Below, piece after piece: positions 19,036 through 27,889 of a stretch of 64,000 bases of DNA. The stretch is from the NCBI GenBank assembly GCA_025150425.1, contig CP102281.1:1364001-1428000 (forward strand). Direction: 5' to 3'. A program made the position numbers and the translations under genes. The stretch comes from [Eubacterium] siraeum. GTDB taxonomy: Bacteria > Bacillota > Clostridia > Oscillospirales > Ruminococcaceae. Positions within the stretch are counted from its first letter, which is position 1; every line of letters starts with the position of its first letter. The notes under the pieces were generated by a model. It saw nothing but the letters and a program-made list of their open reading frames with translations. It had not been told where the DNA came from and did no database searches.

Positions 19036-19293
19036 ATGTCTGAAAGAGAAAAGAACGAAAAGTCAACAGTTCGTCCTATGAAGCGTACAAGAAAAAAAGT
19101 TTGCGCATTCTGTGCCGACAGAGCTGAATTCATTGACTATAAGGATGTAGCTAAGCTCAGAAAGTGCATGACAGAGCGTTACAAGATTCTGCCCCGCAGA
19201 GTAACAGGCTGCTGCGCATATCACCAGAGAGAGCTTACAACAGCTATCAAGAAGGCAAGACAGGTAGCTCTTATTCCTTACGTTTCTGACTAA
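19036..19293 (+). CDS. rpsR: 30S ribosomal protein S18
   Basis: 85 aa from the ATG at 19036, with AAGGAGG 8 bases upstream; an in-frame ATG at 18988 lies inside ssb and is not used. [15 protein letters not shown] and the C-terminal [21 protein letters not shown] segments identify S18. Four cysteines (CAFC and GCC) suggest the zinc-binding form of S18. Confidence 0.97.
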   Translation: MSEREKNEKSTVRPMKRTRKKVCAFCADRAEFIDYKDVAKLRKCMTERYKILPRRVTGCCAYHQRELTTAIKKARQVALIPYVSD

Positions 19294-19314
19294 GTTATAA
19301 ACAGCTTTATAAAA

Positions 19315-19346
19315 AATCGATGCTTAAACCGCATCGATTTTTTTAT
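19315..19346 (+). terminator. Rho-independent terminator of rpsF-ssb-rpsR
   Basis: Stem AATCGATGC (19315-19323) and GCATCGATT (19331-19339) with a 7-base loop, then a T-rich tract to about 19350. Confidence 0.9.
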
Positions 19347-19355
19347 TTTTATCTA

Positions 19356-19384
19356 TTGATTATTTCCTTAAAATGCTGTATAAT
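19356..19384 (+). promoter_or_regulatory. Sigma-A promoter of the first SGNH hydrolase gene
   Basis: TTGATT (19356-19361), 17-base spacer, TATAAT (19379-19384), placed directly after the rpsR terminator and 28 bases before the TTG start at 19413. Confidence 0.75.
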
Positions 19385-19412
19385 AATACAGTATGATTGT
19401 GAGGTGTGTGTT

Positions 19413-20240
19413 TTGGCACAGAAAAAAGGAAAAAATAAATTCGGAATAACACCGTCTATGATATTTCTGAATCTTTTACTGGTTCTTATCATCTGCACAG
19501 TGTGTTTCTTTACCTATAATATTATAAACGGCGAGGATAATACTTCATCCGATCCGCCGTTCACAGCGGTGACATCCGCACCGCCCGAAACTTCCGCTCC
19601 CGCTACTACCGCAGGCAGTACGGAAAAGCCCGACAGCAACTCATCCGTTGCCACATCGGATAATGAGCCGACACTTGACTTTGATAAGGACTATTTCTCC
19701 TCATCGCTGTTCATAGGCGACAGTATCTCCACAGGCTTAAGTCTTTACGGCTTCCTCGATCAGCAAAACGTATTCGCCCAGCAGGGTCTTGCACCCTCTA
19801 CGGCGCTTGACGCTGATATTGACGGAGTGACGCTTTCGGATAAGATTGCTTCATTCAAGCCTAAAAAGATATTCGTAATGCTCGGCACGAACAGCGTTGG
19901 CTACGCCGATAACGAAACGCTTGCAGGCAATATGAAGGAGCTTGTGGAAAAGATCTCGGCTCTTACAAAGGCTAAGATTTACGTTGTATCCATTCCGCCC
20001 GTAACACAGGAAGCAGAGAAGTCGGACGAGAACGCGCTTACCCTTAAGGCCATCACCGATTATAATACAAAACTCAAATCTGCAATTTCAGGCACTTCGG
20101 CAACATTCATCGACCTTAACAGCATCCTTTCAGACAAGGACGGATATTTCAATGCCGATTATGCCGAAATGGACGGTATTCACTTTATGGGAAAAACTTA
20201 CGAGGTAATGCTCAGCTACCTGCAGAAGCATTCTTCGTAA
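19413..20240 (+). CDS. Membrane-anchored SGNH/GDSL hydrolase
   Basis: 275 aa from the TTG at 19413, chosen because the -10 box lies at 19379-19384 and TGAGGTG is 8-14 bases upstream; an in-frame ATG at 19320 would precede the promoter. One N-terminal helix (about residues 13-36) is followed by a Thr/Pro/Ser-rich linker and an SGNH catalytic domain with block I FIGDSISTGL (nucleophile Ser), block III GTNSVGY and block V DGIHFMG (catalytic Asp/His). Likely an extracytoplasmic esterase or acyl hydrolase acting on cell-surface polymers. A paralog follows directly. Confidence 0.85.
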   Translation: MAQKKGKNKFGITPSMIFLNLLLVLIICTVCFFTYNIINGEDNTSSDPPFTAVTSAPPETSAPATTAGSTEKPDSNSSVATSDNEPTLDFDKDYFSSSLFIGDSISTGLSLYGFLDQQNVFAQQGLAPSTALDADIDGVTLSDKIASFKPKKIFVMLGTNSVGYADNETLAGNMKELVEKISALTKAKIYVVSIPPVTQEAEKSDENALTLKAITDYNTKLKSAISGTSATFIDLNSILSDKDGYFNADYAEMDGIHFMGKTYEVMLSYLQKHSS

Positions 20241-20265
20241 ATATCAAAAGGGGCAATATATTAGA

Positions 20266-21162
20266 ATGAAACATATAGCTGATTGTAAAACAATAGCAAT
20301 ATCGTTAATCTGTATATTATCAATAGTTCTTTGCAGCTGTTCGGACGTAACGGTGTCGCAGGATAGTTCGTTGTCAAAAAATGACGCAACAACCCCTGTA
20401 AAAACATCGTTAACCGACACCAAATCATCAACTGTAGCGACAACCGTTAAAATCGTAACTACATCGGCTACTACAGCCGTTACAACGACCGAAACGACAC
20501 CGCCTGAAACTACAGCTGTAGCAACAGAGCCAAAGCCAGCTCCGACCGATCCGCCAAAAACCTCTGAAACCGCTCCACAAGCCAAACCGACAGCGTCAAC
20601 AGACTTCGATACCTCATTTTTTGACGATGCGCTGTTCATAGGCGACAGCATTACCACCGGTCTTTACCTTTACGGTTATCTTGACGAGTCCCTTGTCTAC
20701 GCAAAGCTCGGGCTTGCCCCCTCAACCGCATTGGAAAGCGAAATAGACGGTGTAACCATAAACAGTAAAATAAAGGCAAATAATCCCAAAAAGATATATA
20801 TTATGCTCGGCACGAACAGCGTTGGCTATTCAGACGGCAATTACCTTGCAAATTGTATGGGCGAACTTGTACAACATATTTCACAAATCACAAAAGCAAA
20901 GGTATACGTTCTGTCTATCCCGCCGATAACATATTATGCCGAGGCAGACAATGACAACGCACTTACAACATCTGCGATAAACGAGTATAATACCGCATTA
21001 AAAAGCGTAATCAAAGGCACAAAGGCAAAATTTCTCGACCTTCATTCTGTGCTGACCGCTCCCGACGGATATTATTACGAGGAATATCACGAGATGGACG
21101 GAATTCACTTTATGGGTTCAACGTATCAGGTTATGCTAAGTTTCCTTGAGAAACATTCTTAA
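20266..21162 (+). CDS. SGNH/GDSL hydrolase lipoprotein (paralog of the previous gene)
   Basis: 298 aa. The signal peptide ends in a lipobox (SIVLCSC), so lipidation is expected near Cys22-24. A long Thr/Pro-rich linker (about residues 45-115) precedes the SGNH domain with FIGDSITTGL, GTNSVGY and DGIHFMG. Catalytic blocks are almost identical to those of the gene just upstream (25-base gap), pointing to tandem duplication. Membrane attachment differs: helix anchor in the first copy, lipid anchor here. Confidence 0.85.
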   Translation: MKHIADCKTIAISLICILSIVLCSCSDVTVSQDSSLSKNDATTPVKTSLTDTKSSTVATTVKIVTTSATTAVTTTETTPPETTAVATEPKPAPTDPPKTSETAPQAKPTASTDFDTSFFDDALFIGDSITTGLYLYGYLDESLVYAKLGLAPSTALESEIDGVTINSKIKANNPKKIYIMLGTNSVGYSDGNYLANCMGELVQHISQITKAKVYVLSIPPITYYAEADNDNALTTSAINEYNTALKSVIKGTKAKFLDLHSVLTAPDGYYYEEYHEMDGIHFMGSTYQVMLSFLEKHS

Positions 21163-21196
21163 TATAAATGTGCATAAAAGAAAGGAATAATGAACA

Positions 21197-21760
21197 ATGA
21201 AAAGCAGTATCACAAAGAGAATAATGGCAGGAATTGTCTGCGCTATGGTCGCAGTTTCAATATGCGGATGCTCCGAAAAACCCGCTCAGTCATCGGCTTC
21301 GGAAAGCTCCGTCACATCCGATGCAGGCTCGGTTTCCGAGAGCGTTTCCGAGGCTTCTGACAGCAGTACGGCGACCGGTACAGCCGCCGAAATCACAGCT
21401 AAGATACAGGAAGATGTCAAGTTTCCAGGTATGGCTGAAATAGGCGCAGACCGCATGGCAGGCTACTATGACGTTGCCGCCGACAAGATAGACAGCTACA
21501 GCGCCTATATCTGCGGCTCGGGCGCTTATCCCGATGAGATAGCGGTTTTCAAGATGAAGTCCGCCGACGATGTAAATGCCGTAAAATCGGTTCTCGAAAA
21601 GCGTGTAGAGAGCCAGAGTACCGCATTCAAGGACTATACGCCTGATGAAATGTACAAGATAGACGGCAACAACGTAGTTACAAGCGGTAACTATGTAGCA
21701 CTTATCATCTGTGCCGACAACGCAAAGGCTATCGAAGATTTCAAGGCAATGGCTAAGTAA
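21197..21760 (+). CDS. DUF4358 lipoprotein
   Basis: 187 aa. The signal peptide carries a lipobox (VSICGC), followed by a Ser-rich linker (residues 28-60) and a compact domain with YDVAADKIDSYSAYICGSGAYPDEIAVFKMKS and a closing VALIICADNA segment. This matches DUF4358, a family of unknown function common in Clostridia. A more distant relative is at 27297-27845. It follows the SGNH pair with its own AAAGGAA site. Confidence 0.8.
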   Translation: MKSSITKRIMAGIVCAMVAVSICGCSEKPAQSSASESSVTSDAGSVSESVSEASDSSTATGTAAEITAKIQEDVKFPGMAEIGADRMAGYYDVAADKIDSYSAYICGSGAYPDEIAVFKMKSADDVNAVKSVLEKRVESQSTAFKDYTPDEMYKIDGNNVVTSGNYVALIICADNAKAIEDFKAMAK

Positions 21761-21785
21761 ATCAGTAAAATGAAAGGAGAACCGT

Positions 21786-22133
21786 ATGGCTATAGAGTGT
21801 CTTGTTATAACGTTTATACTTGGGGCTATAGTGTTCTCGTTCGCCAGAGCCGACAGAATCCGCTGGGTCATAGCGACCGTTCCGCTTGGGATACTGCCGC
21901 TTGCCAACTGCGTGTCCTGCTTTGTCTGTACTGCGTTTTTAGGGTGCGAACTGCCTAAGAATATCGCTGCGGTGATACTTCTTCTTGCAGTGATGGCATC
22001 GTGCGTGTGGATAGGCATAGCGTCGGGTTTTCTGCGTACAAACCGTATGCGGATACCTTATATATGCGTTGGCATCGGCTTCAATGTGGTTCTTGGGCTT
22101 ATTCTACTGAATTTCTATATCGGATTGTTGTAA
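21786..22133 (+). CDS. Small multi-pass membrane protein, unknown
   Basis: 115 aa with three to four hydrophobic segments (about residues 3-20, 25-50, 60-80 and 92-113) and three Cys in the second segment. No family recognised. The ATG has AAAGGAG upstream and the gene follows the DUF4358 lipoprotein by 25 bases, ahead of a terminator, so it closes that operon. Confidence 0.65.
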   Translation: MAIECLVITFILGAIVFSFARADRIRWVIATVPLGILPLANCVSCFVCTAFLGCELPKNIAAVILLLAVMASCVWIGIASGFLRTNRMRIPYICVGIGFNVVLGLILLNFYIGLL

Positions 22134-22176
22134 TCCGGCTATGAAACGGAGATTCACAGCTATAAACAAATACCGC

Positions 22177-22208
22177 ACCGCCGTAAATTTCTACGGCGGT
22201 ATTTTTAT
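22177..22208 (+). terminator. Rho-independent terminator
   Basis: Stem ACCGCCGTA (22177-22185) and TACGGCGGT (22192-22200), 6-base loop, followed by ATTTTTAT. Confidence 0.88.
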
Positions 22209-22299
22209 CTTTACGTTATATCCGCATCCGTCAATCGTCAATAGACAAATTGTATAAAAATGAACTCGGATTTTTAGTTACTTATTCCTAAAAGACATA

Positions 22300-22328
22300 T
22301 TGACAAATCGGAGATAACACTATATAAT
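22300..22328 (+). promoter_or_regulatory. Sigma-A promoter of nrdD
   Basis: TTGACA (22300-22305), 17-base spacer, TATAAT (22323-22328). The -10 box lies inside the first NrdR-like site. Confidence 0.88.
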
Positions 22329-22363
22329 ATTAAATGTATTTCGCTCACCACTACATATTGTGG
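22317..22363 (+). promoter_or_regulatory. Tandem NrdR-box-like operators over the nrdD promoter
   Basis: Box 1 at 22317-22332 (ACACTATATAATATTA) matches the ACACWATATATWGTGT consensus at about 12 of 16 positions, the first ten in a row. Box 2 at 22348-22363 (CCACTACATATTGTGG) matches at about 13 of 16. The start-to-start distance is 31 bases (about three helical turns), the usual spacing for cooperative NrdR binding. Box 1 covers the -10 element, which fits repression. The consensus is from memory. Confidence 0.75.
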
Positions 22364-22399
22364 TTTTACGACTAAAGCTTAAACGAGAGGGAGAAATTA

Positions 22400-24763
22400 A
22401 TGCTGACTAAAATTCAAAAGAGGGACGGACGTACAGTACCGTTCAACATTGAGAAGATAGCCGATGCTATATATAAGGCGGCGAGAGCTGTCGGTGGCAA
22501 CGATTATCAGGAAGCCGGTGAAATGGCTGAAAAGGTTTGCGATTATCTTGAAGCAAACGTAAATAAGACAGGGGAGCTTCCCACTGTAGAAGAGGTTCAG
22601 GACGCTGTAGAAAAGGTGCTTGTAGAAAGCGGCCACGCAAAGACTGCCAAGGCTTATATCCTTTACAGAGCCGACAGAACAAGGGTAAGAGAAATGAACA
22701 CCAGCCTTATGAAGATATATGAGGATCTTACATTCAAGGCTGCAAGAGATTGCGATATTAAGCGTGAAAACGCCAATATTGACGGAGATACCGCAATGGG
22801 CACAATGCTCAAATACGGCTCTGAGGGTGCAAAGCAGTTCAACGAGATGTATGTTCTTGCTCCCGAACATTCAAAGGCGCACAGGGACGGCGATATTCAT
22901 ATCCACGACCTTGACTTTTTAACGCTTACCACGACCTGCTGTCAGATTGACCTTATCAAGCTGTTCAAGAACGGCTTCTCGACAGGTCACGGCTTCCTCA
23001 GAGAGCCTAACGAAATCAGCAGCTATTCTGCGCTTGCCTGCATTGCTATCCAGTCAAACCAGAACGATCAGCACGGCGGACAGTCTATCCCCAACTTTGA
23101 CTATTCTATGGCTGACGGCGTAAGAAAGACATATAAGCACCGCTATGCTCAGAATATCGTAAGAGGACTTGAGCTTATAGGCGGCATTGATGACCTTGCA
23201 ACAGCGGAAGCCGATGTAAAGGCATATACAAAGAAGCTCGAAGAAGAAAAACAGCTTTGTCCTGTTCTCGCTAACGATAACGGCTATCAGGACGCAGAGC
23301 GTGAATGCCTCAGGGAGATTTGCCCCGATATCAGCGATGAAATAATCGACAAGATACAGAAATTTGCACTGAAGCAGGCTGAAGTGGAAACCGACAGAGC
23401 CACATATCAGGCTATGGAGGCACTTGTACACAACCTCAACACAATGAACAGCCGTGCAGGCGCACAGATACCGTTCTCATCCATAAACTACGGTACAGAC
23501 ACCTCTCCCGAAGGCAGAATGGTAATAAAGAACGTTCTGCTTGCTACCGAGGCAGGTCTTGGCAACGGCGAAACACCAATCTTCCCGATACATATCTTCA
23601 AGGTAAAGGACGGTCTTAACTATAACGAGGGCGATCCTAACTACGATCTGTTCAAGCTGGCTTGCAGAGTATCGGCTAAAAGACTGTTCCCGAACTTCTC
23701 ATTTATCGACGCTCCCTACAACCTTCAGTATTACAAGCCCGGCGACTATAATACGGAAATCGCATATATGGGATGCCGTACCCGTGTAATAGGCAATGTT
23801 TACGATCCCACAAGAGAAATAGTAACAGGACGAGGAAACCTTTCGTTCACATCTATAAATCTGCCCAGACTCGGCATACTTGCAGGCGGAGATATTGTAA
23901 AGTTCTTTGAGATGCTCGAGGACAGAATGAATCTTGTCGTAGATCAGCTTCTCTACAGATTCAAGATACAGTCGCAAAAGAAAGTAAAGAACTATCCGTT
24001 CCTTATGGGACAGGGAATATGGATCGACTCAGAAAAGCTCAACCCCAACGATACTATCGGAGAGGTATTAAAGCACGGTACGCTTTCTGTAGGCTTTATA
24101 GGTCTTGCTGAATGCCTTAAGGCTCTTATCGGCGTTCATCACGGCGAAAGCAAGGAGGCACAGGAGCTCGGTCTGCGTATTATAGGCAGAATGAGAGCAA
24201 GAATGGACGAAGAAAGCAAGAAGACCGGTCTTAACTTCTCGCTCCTCGCAACACCCGCAGAAGGTCTTTCGGGAAGATTTGTAAAGATCGACCGCAAGAA
24301 GTTCGGCAAAATCGAGGGCGTAACAGACAGAGAATACTACACGAACTCATTCCATATACCTGTTTACTTCCCCATCAACGCATTCAGAAAAATCAAGCTG
24401 GAAGCGCCTTATCACGCACTCACAAACGCAGGTCATATCAGCTATGTAGAGCTTGACGGCGACCCGCTTCAGAACCTTGAGGCATTTGAGCAGATTATCA
24501 GATGCATGAAGGAATCGGGTATCGGCTACGGCTCGATAAACCACCCCGTAGACAGAGATCCCTGCTGCGGATATACTGGTATAATCGGTGACGTATGCCC
24601 CAAGTGCGGAAGAAGCGATCACGGCGACAACACAAGATTTGAGCGTATCCGCCGTATAACAGGCTATCTTGTAGGCACTGTTGACCGATTCAACAACGGC
24701 AAGAGAGCCGAAGAAAGAGATAGAGTAAAGCACAGCGTTTCTGCCGATGACGCAGAAATCTGA
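22400..24763 (+). CDS. nrdD: Anaerobic ribonucleoside-triphosphate reductase (class III)
   Basis: 787 aa glycyl-radical enzyme making dNTPs without oxygen. The N-terminal ATP-cone (residues 1-~95, starting KIQKRDGRTVPFNIEKIADAI) gives allosteric control. The C-terminal zinc site is seen as DPCCGYTG and CPKCGRSD, and the glycyl radical motif as RRITGYLVGT. GAGAGGGAG precedes the ATG. The activase nrdG, usually adjacent, is not in the following ~2 kb. The promoter carries NrdR-like operators. Confidence 0.96.
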   Translation: MLTKIQKRDGRTVPFNIEKIADAIYKAARAVGGNDYQEAGEMAEKVCDYLEANVNKTGELPTVEEVQDAVEKVLVESGHAKTAKAYILYRADRTRVREMNTSLMKIYEDLTFKAARDCDIKRENANIDGDTAMGTMLKYGSEGAKQFNEMYVLAPEHSKAHRDGDIHIHDLDFLTLTTTCCQIDLIKLFKNGFSTGHGFLREPNEISSYSALACIAIQSNQNDQHGGQSIPNFDYSMADGVRKTYKHRYAQNIVRGLELIGGIDDLATAEADVKAYTKKLEEEKQLCPVLANDNGYQDAERECLREICPDISDEIIDKIQKFALKQAEVETDRATYQAMEALVHNLNTMNSRAGAQIPFSSINYGTDTSPEGRMVIKNVLLATEAGLGNGETPIFPIHIFKVKDGLNYNEGDPNYDLFKLACRVSAKRLFPNFSFIDAPYNLQYYKPGDYNTEIAYMGCRTRVIGNVYDPTREIVTGRGNLSFTSINLPRLGILAGGDIVKFFEMLEDRMNLVVDQLLYRFKIQSQKKVKNYPFLMGQGIWIDSEKLNPNDTIGEVLKHGTLSVGFIGLAECLKALIGVHHGESKEAQELGLRIIGRMRARMDEESKKTGLNFSLLATPAEGLSGRFVKIDRKKFGKIEGVTDREYYTNSFHIPVYFPINAFRKIKLEAPYHALTNAGHISYVELDGDPLQNLEAFEQIIRCMKESGIGYGSINHPVDRDPCCGYTGIIGDVCPKCGRSDHGDNTRFERIRRITGYLVGTVDRFNNGKRAEERDRVKHSVSADDAEI

Positions 24764-24785
24764 CGATTTATAAAGACTGCGAAAG

Positions 24786-24812
24786 AATCCGGCACATCCT
24801 GCCGGATTTTTT
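24786..24812 (+). terminator. Rho-independent terminator after nrdD
   Basis: Stem AATCCGGC (24786-24793) and GCCGGATT (24801-24808), 7-base loop, T tract to 24812. Confidence 0.88.
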
Positions 24813-24910
24813 GCGTTCAGGGCTTGAAATCGGCGGCGGTTTAGTATATACTATCCATAAGCCGAGCCGTAAGGACTGTGTGAAAGCAAAAACAGAAAAG
24901 AGGTATTTCT

Positions 24911-25384
24911 ATGGGCGAATATGGCAAAAGAGCCGAGCAACTGTTTATGGAAGGGTATAACTGCTCACAGGCGGTATTGCTCAGCTATTCGGATATAACG
25001 GGGCTTGACGATAAGACGGCGGCTATGCTTGCATCGGGCTTCGGCGGCGGTATGGGACGTATGCGTGAGGTATGCGGCGCTGTAAGCGGAATGTTCATCG
25101 TACTGGGCATAGTGGCAGGCTACAGCGATCCTTCGGACGCACAGGGCAAGAAATCCACCTATGCCGCAATACAGGAGCTTGCTTCACGCTTCAGAAAAGA
25201 AAACGGCAGTATAATCTGCAAGGAGCTTCTCGGACTGTCAAAGCCCGAAGGCACATATATACCCGCAGAAAGAACGAATGAGTATTATAAAAAACGGCCT
25301 TGTCCGAAAATCGTCTGTATGGCGGCTGATATACTTGAAGAATATCTTGATGAACACGGTTATCTGACCGGGAAAGGAATCTGA
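24911..25384 (+). CDS. C_GCAxxG_C_C family protein
   Basis: 157 aa. Conserved cysteines appear in the family order: NCSQAV near residue 17, CGAVSGMFIVLG near 57, SIICKELLG near 101 and the C-terminal RPCPKIVCMAADILEEYL. The family is widespread in anaerobes, often beside redox genes; a cofactor or metal role is suspected but unproven. It is directly followed (1 base) by the SDR gene, so it is cotranscribed with it. Confidence 0.88.
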   Translation: MGEYGKRAEQLFMEGYNCSQAVLLSYSDITGLDDKTAAMLASGFGGGMGRMREVCGAVSGMFIVLGIVAGYSDPSDAQGKKSTYAAIQELASRFRKENGSIICKELLGLSKPEGTYIPAERTNEYYKKRPCPKIVCMAADILEEYLDEHGYLTGKGI

Positions 25385-25385
25385 C

Positions 25386-26156
25386 ATGATCGCACTTATT
25401 ACGGGCGCAAGCTCGGGAATCGGAAAAGAAATAGCGAAAAACCTTGCTACAAGAGGGGTAAATCTTATACTTGTCGCAAGAAGAACAGAGCGTCTGCTGG
25501 CGCTCAAGGAAGAAATCGTATACAACTGTCCCGAAATAAAGGTCAAGACAATTACAGCCGACCTTTCAAAAGAGGAACAGTGCTTCGGGCTTTACAACAA
25601 GGTAAAGGATTATAAAATTGATTTTCTCTTTAACAATGCGGGATTCGGTCTGTACGGTCCGTTCCTTGAAACAGATCTTAAAGACGAGCTTTCGATGATA
25701 AACGTCAATATAAAGGCTGTTCATATTCTGACAAAGCTGTTCCTGCGTGATTTTGCCGCAAGAAACAGCGGATATATCCTTAACACTGCGTCTGTTGCAG
25801 GCTTTATGGCAGGACCTCTGCTTGCGACATACTATGCGACAAAAAACTATGTCGTACAGCTTACCAAGGCGGTTTACGAGGAACTGAGAAGCACAGGCAG
25901 CAGGGTAGTGATAAGCGCGCTTTGCCCCGGACCTGTAGATACCGAATTCAACAGCGTTGCAGGCGTAAAGAGCTTCGGAATACCGAGCGAGAACGAGGCT
26001 TATGTTGCGGACTATGCTATCGAGCGTCTTTTATGCGGCGATCTGCTGATAATCCCCGGCGTTACCACCAAGGCGGCTGCGGCAGGCTCAAGATTTGCTC
26101 CGACAAAATTCCTTCTCAGAACGGTAAGAACGTTACAGGAGCAGAAGAACAAATAA
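25386..26156 (+). CDS. SDR-family oxidoreductase (YqjQ/DltE-like)
   Basis: 256 aa classical short-chain dehydrogenase: TGASSGIG near residues 6-13, NNAGFGLYG near 80, catalytic Ser in NTASVAGF and Tyr/Lys in YYATKNYV near 150. The longer C-terminal tail (PGVTTKAAAAGSRFAPTKFLLRTVRTLQ) is like the DltE/YqjQ subgroup. Substrate unknown. It lies in a run with the C_GCAxxG gene before it and the GH26 gene 19 bases after it. Confidence 0.88.
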   Translation: MIALITGASSGIGKEIAKNLATRGVNLILVARRTERLLALKEEIVYNCPEIKVKTITADLSKEEQCFGLYNKVKDYKIDFLFNNAGFGLYGPFLETDLKDELSMINVNIKAVHILTKLFLRDFAARNSGYILNTASVAGFMAGPLLATYYATKNYVVQLTKAVYEELRSTGSRVVISALCPGPVDTEFNSVAGVKSFGIPSENEAYVADYAIERLLCGDLLIIPGVTTKAAAAGSRFAPTKFLLRTVRTLQEQKNK

Positions 26157-26175
26157 AGATATAATGTGAGGAACT

Positions 26176-27300
26176 ATGGCGTATACTACAGATTTCGAGA
26201 AACTGAAAAAACAGCTGAATTTTAAACCAGACCCGACAAGACCTGTTTCAAAGCAGGCGAGCAAAAACACAAAAATGCTTTTTGAATACCTTAAAAGCAT
26301 TTACGGCAAAAAACATCTGGCAGGTCAGCAGTATCTGCAAAGCGAAGAAGTCGAGGATCTTGTGTACTATCATCTGACGGGAAAGCTCCCTGCCGTGAGA
26401 GGATATGACTTTATGGGGGTAAGCTCCTGCAAGAAAACGGACGATCAGGTAGACAGGGCGATAAAATGGGCTACTCAGTGCGGCGGCATTGTCACAATGT
26501 GCTGGCACTGGTACGCTCCGAACGATATGGACGATTATTCCAAAGGCTCATCGTTCTACTACAAGACGACAAGCTACGATCACAAGACCTGCTTCGATTT
26601 ATGCAAGGGCGTAACCGAAGGTACTGCGGAATATGAATTTATTATCCGTGAGATTGATATGGTGTCAGCCGAGCTTAAGCGTATGGCACAGCTTGATATA
26701 CCAGTGCTGTGGCGGCCTCTGCACGAGGCAAACGGCAACTGGTTCTGGTGGGGAAACCACGATGAACAGCACCGTGAAGCGTATAAGAAGCTGTGGTATA
26801 TGATTTTTGACCGTATGGAAAATTATCACAAGCTGACCAATCTTATATGGGTATGGAACGGTCAGGACAAGTGTATGGAGGTAAGCCCGGACACGTTTGA
26901 CATCTGCGGAGATGATATTTATTCGGTAAAGGAATACGATCATTCTTCCCAGAAGCAGAGATTTGAATATATGACCGAGCTTGCACACGGCAAGATGATA
27001 ACCTTGTCCGAATGCGGTTATATCCCCGATCCAGATGAGATGAAAAAGGACAACGCCATGTGGCTGTGGTGGCTCCCGTGGTGGGGCGAGTTTGTCTACA
27101 AGAGGGAAGGGTACAAGCCTGTTTTCGACAAAGACGGCTACACTGTGATAAACAAAAAATATATGACAGAGGACTTTATGAAGCGTGTTATGGCTCATCC
27201 CGATGTCATAATGCGTGAGGATCTGCCGTGGTACGACAAGGATAAGCACAAGCTCCCCGATGCGCTTTCTGCAAATCTTGAGAGGATAAAAAGCAAATGA
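26176..27300 (+). CDS. Glycoside hydrolase family 26 beta-mannanase, apparently cytoplasmic
   Basis: 374 aa. The GH26 acid/base region VLWRPLHEANGNWFWWG gives Glu184, and the nucleophile is Glu279 in LSECGYIP, strongly suggesting endo-1,4-beta-mannanase or a related mannan-oligosaccharide hydrolase. No signal peptide, lipobox or carbohydrate-binding module is seen; the protein starts MAYTTDFEKLKKQL. It would therefore act inside the cell on imported mannooligosaccharides unless the start is wrong, and GAGG is 7 bases upstream of this ATG. Its stop overlaps the next lipoprotein gene (ATGA). Confidence 0.9.
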   Translation: MAYTTDFEKLKKQLNFKPDPTRPVSKQASKNTKMLFEYLKSIYGKKHLAGQQYLQSEEVEDLVYYHLTGKLPAVRGYDFMGVSSCKKTDDQVDRAIKWATQCGGIVTMCWHWYAPNDMDDYSKGSSFYYKTTSYDHKTCFDLCKGVTEGTAEYEFIIREIDMVSAELKRMAQLDIPVLWRPLHEANGNWFWWGNHDEQHREAYKKLWYMIFDRMENYHKLTNLIWVWNGQDKCMEVSPDTFDICGDDIYSVKEYDHSSQKQRFEYMTELAHGKMITLSECGYIPDPDEMKKDNAMWLWWLPWWGEFVYKREGYKPVFDKDGYTVINKKYMTEDFMKRVMAHPDVIMREDLPWYDKDKHKLPDALSANLERIKSK

Positions 27301-27845
27301 GAAAATCACTCGTTGTATTAATAGCCGTAATCATTGCCGCAATGCTCTGCGGCTGTGCCGATGATGTTTCGTCCTCTGTACAGCAGGAGGACAGTTCCTC
27401 CCGTTCGTCTACAAAATGGACGGTAACTAAGGTGGCTGACGATGATATTTCCTGCGAGGGTCTTGTACTCACAGCGCTTAACAGCGGCGATTTTCCCGAA
27501 ATGGTAAAAGCAACGGACAGCACACTGCTTGATACGATAATGGATTTCAGCAAATACGGTATCACAGATTACTGCGTATATCAGCAGGCGATAAGCGTTG
27601 AGCTGTCGGAGATAATTGCTGTGCGTGCAGATGACACAGACGGCGTGAAAGCCGCACTGCAAAGCAGGAAAGACAGCCTGATAAAGCAGTTCGGGACATA
27701 TCCAGAACAGGAAAAAATCGTAAGCAGTACGGTGGTATTCCAAAAGGGCGATCTGTGCTTTCTTATAGCTTCGGAAGAGCCTGAGAAGGCAGAGAAAGCA
27801 ATATCGGACAAAATCAGCGCAAACTCTGTTGATTCGGGGAATTAA
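27297..27845 (+). CDS. DUF4358-like lipoprotein
   Basis: 182 aa. The signal peptide ends in lipobox MLCGC, a Ser-rich linker follows, then a domain with ITDYCVYQQAISVELSEIIAVRADD and a closing DLCFLIASEEPEKA, resembling the DUF4358 lipoprotein at 21197-21760 in layout (ELSEIAVF-type strand and C-terminal LI(C/A)-type strand). The ATG overlaps the GH26 stop by four bases, so the two are translationally coupled. Family assignment is tentative. Confidence 0.7.
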   Translation: MRKSLVVLIAVIIAAMLCGCADDVSSSVQQEDSSSRSSTKWTVTKVADDDISCEGLVLTALNSGDFPEMVKATDSTLLDTIMDFSKYGITDYCVYQQAISVELSEIIAVRADDTDGVKAALQSRKDSLIKQFGTYPEQEKIVSSTVVFQKGDLCFLIASEEPEKAEKAISDKISANSVDSGN

Positions 27846-27889
27846 AAAAAGACGGCCTGAAGCAAAGTAAAAAGCAGAAATATATAATG

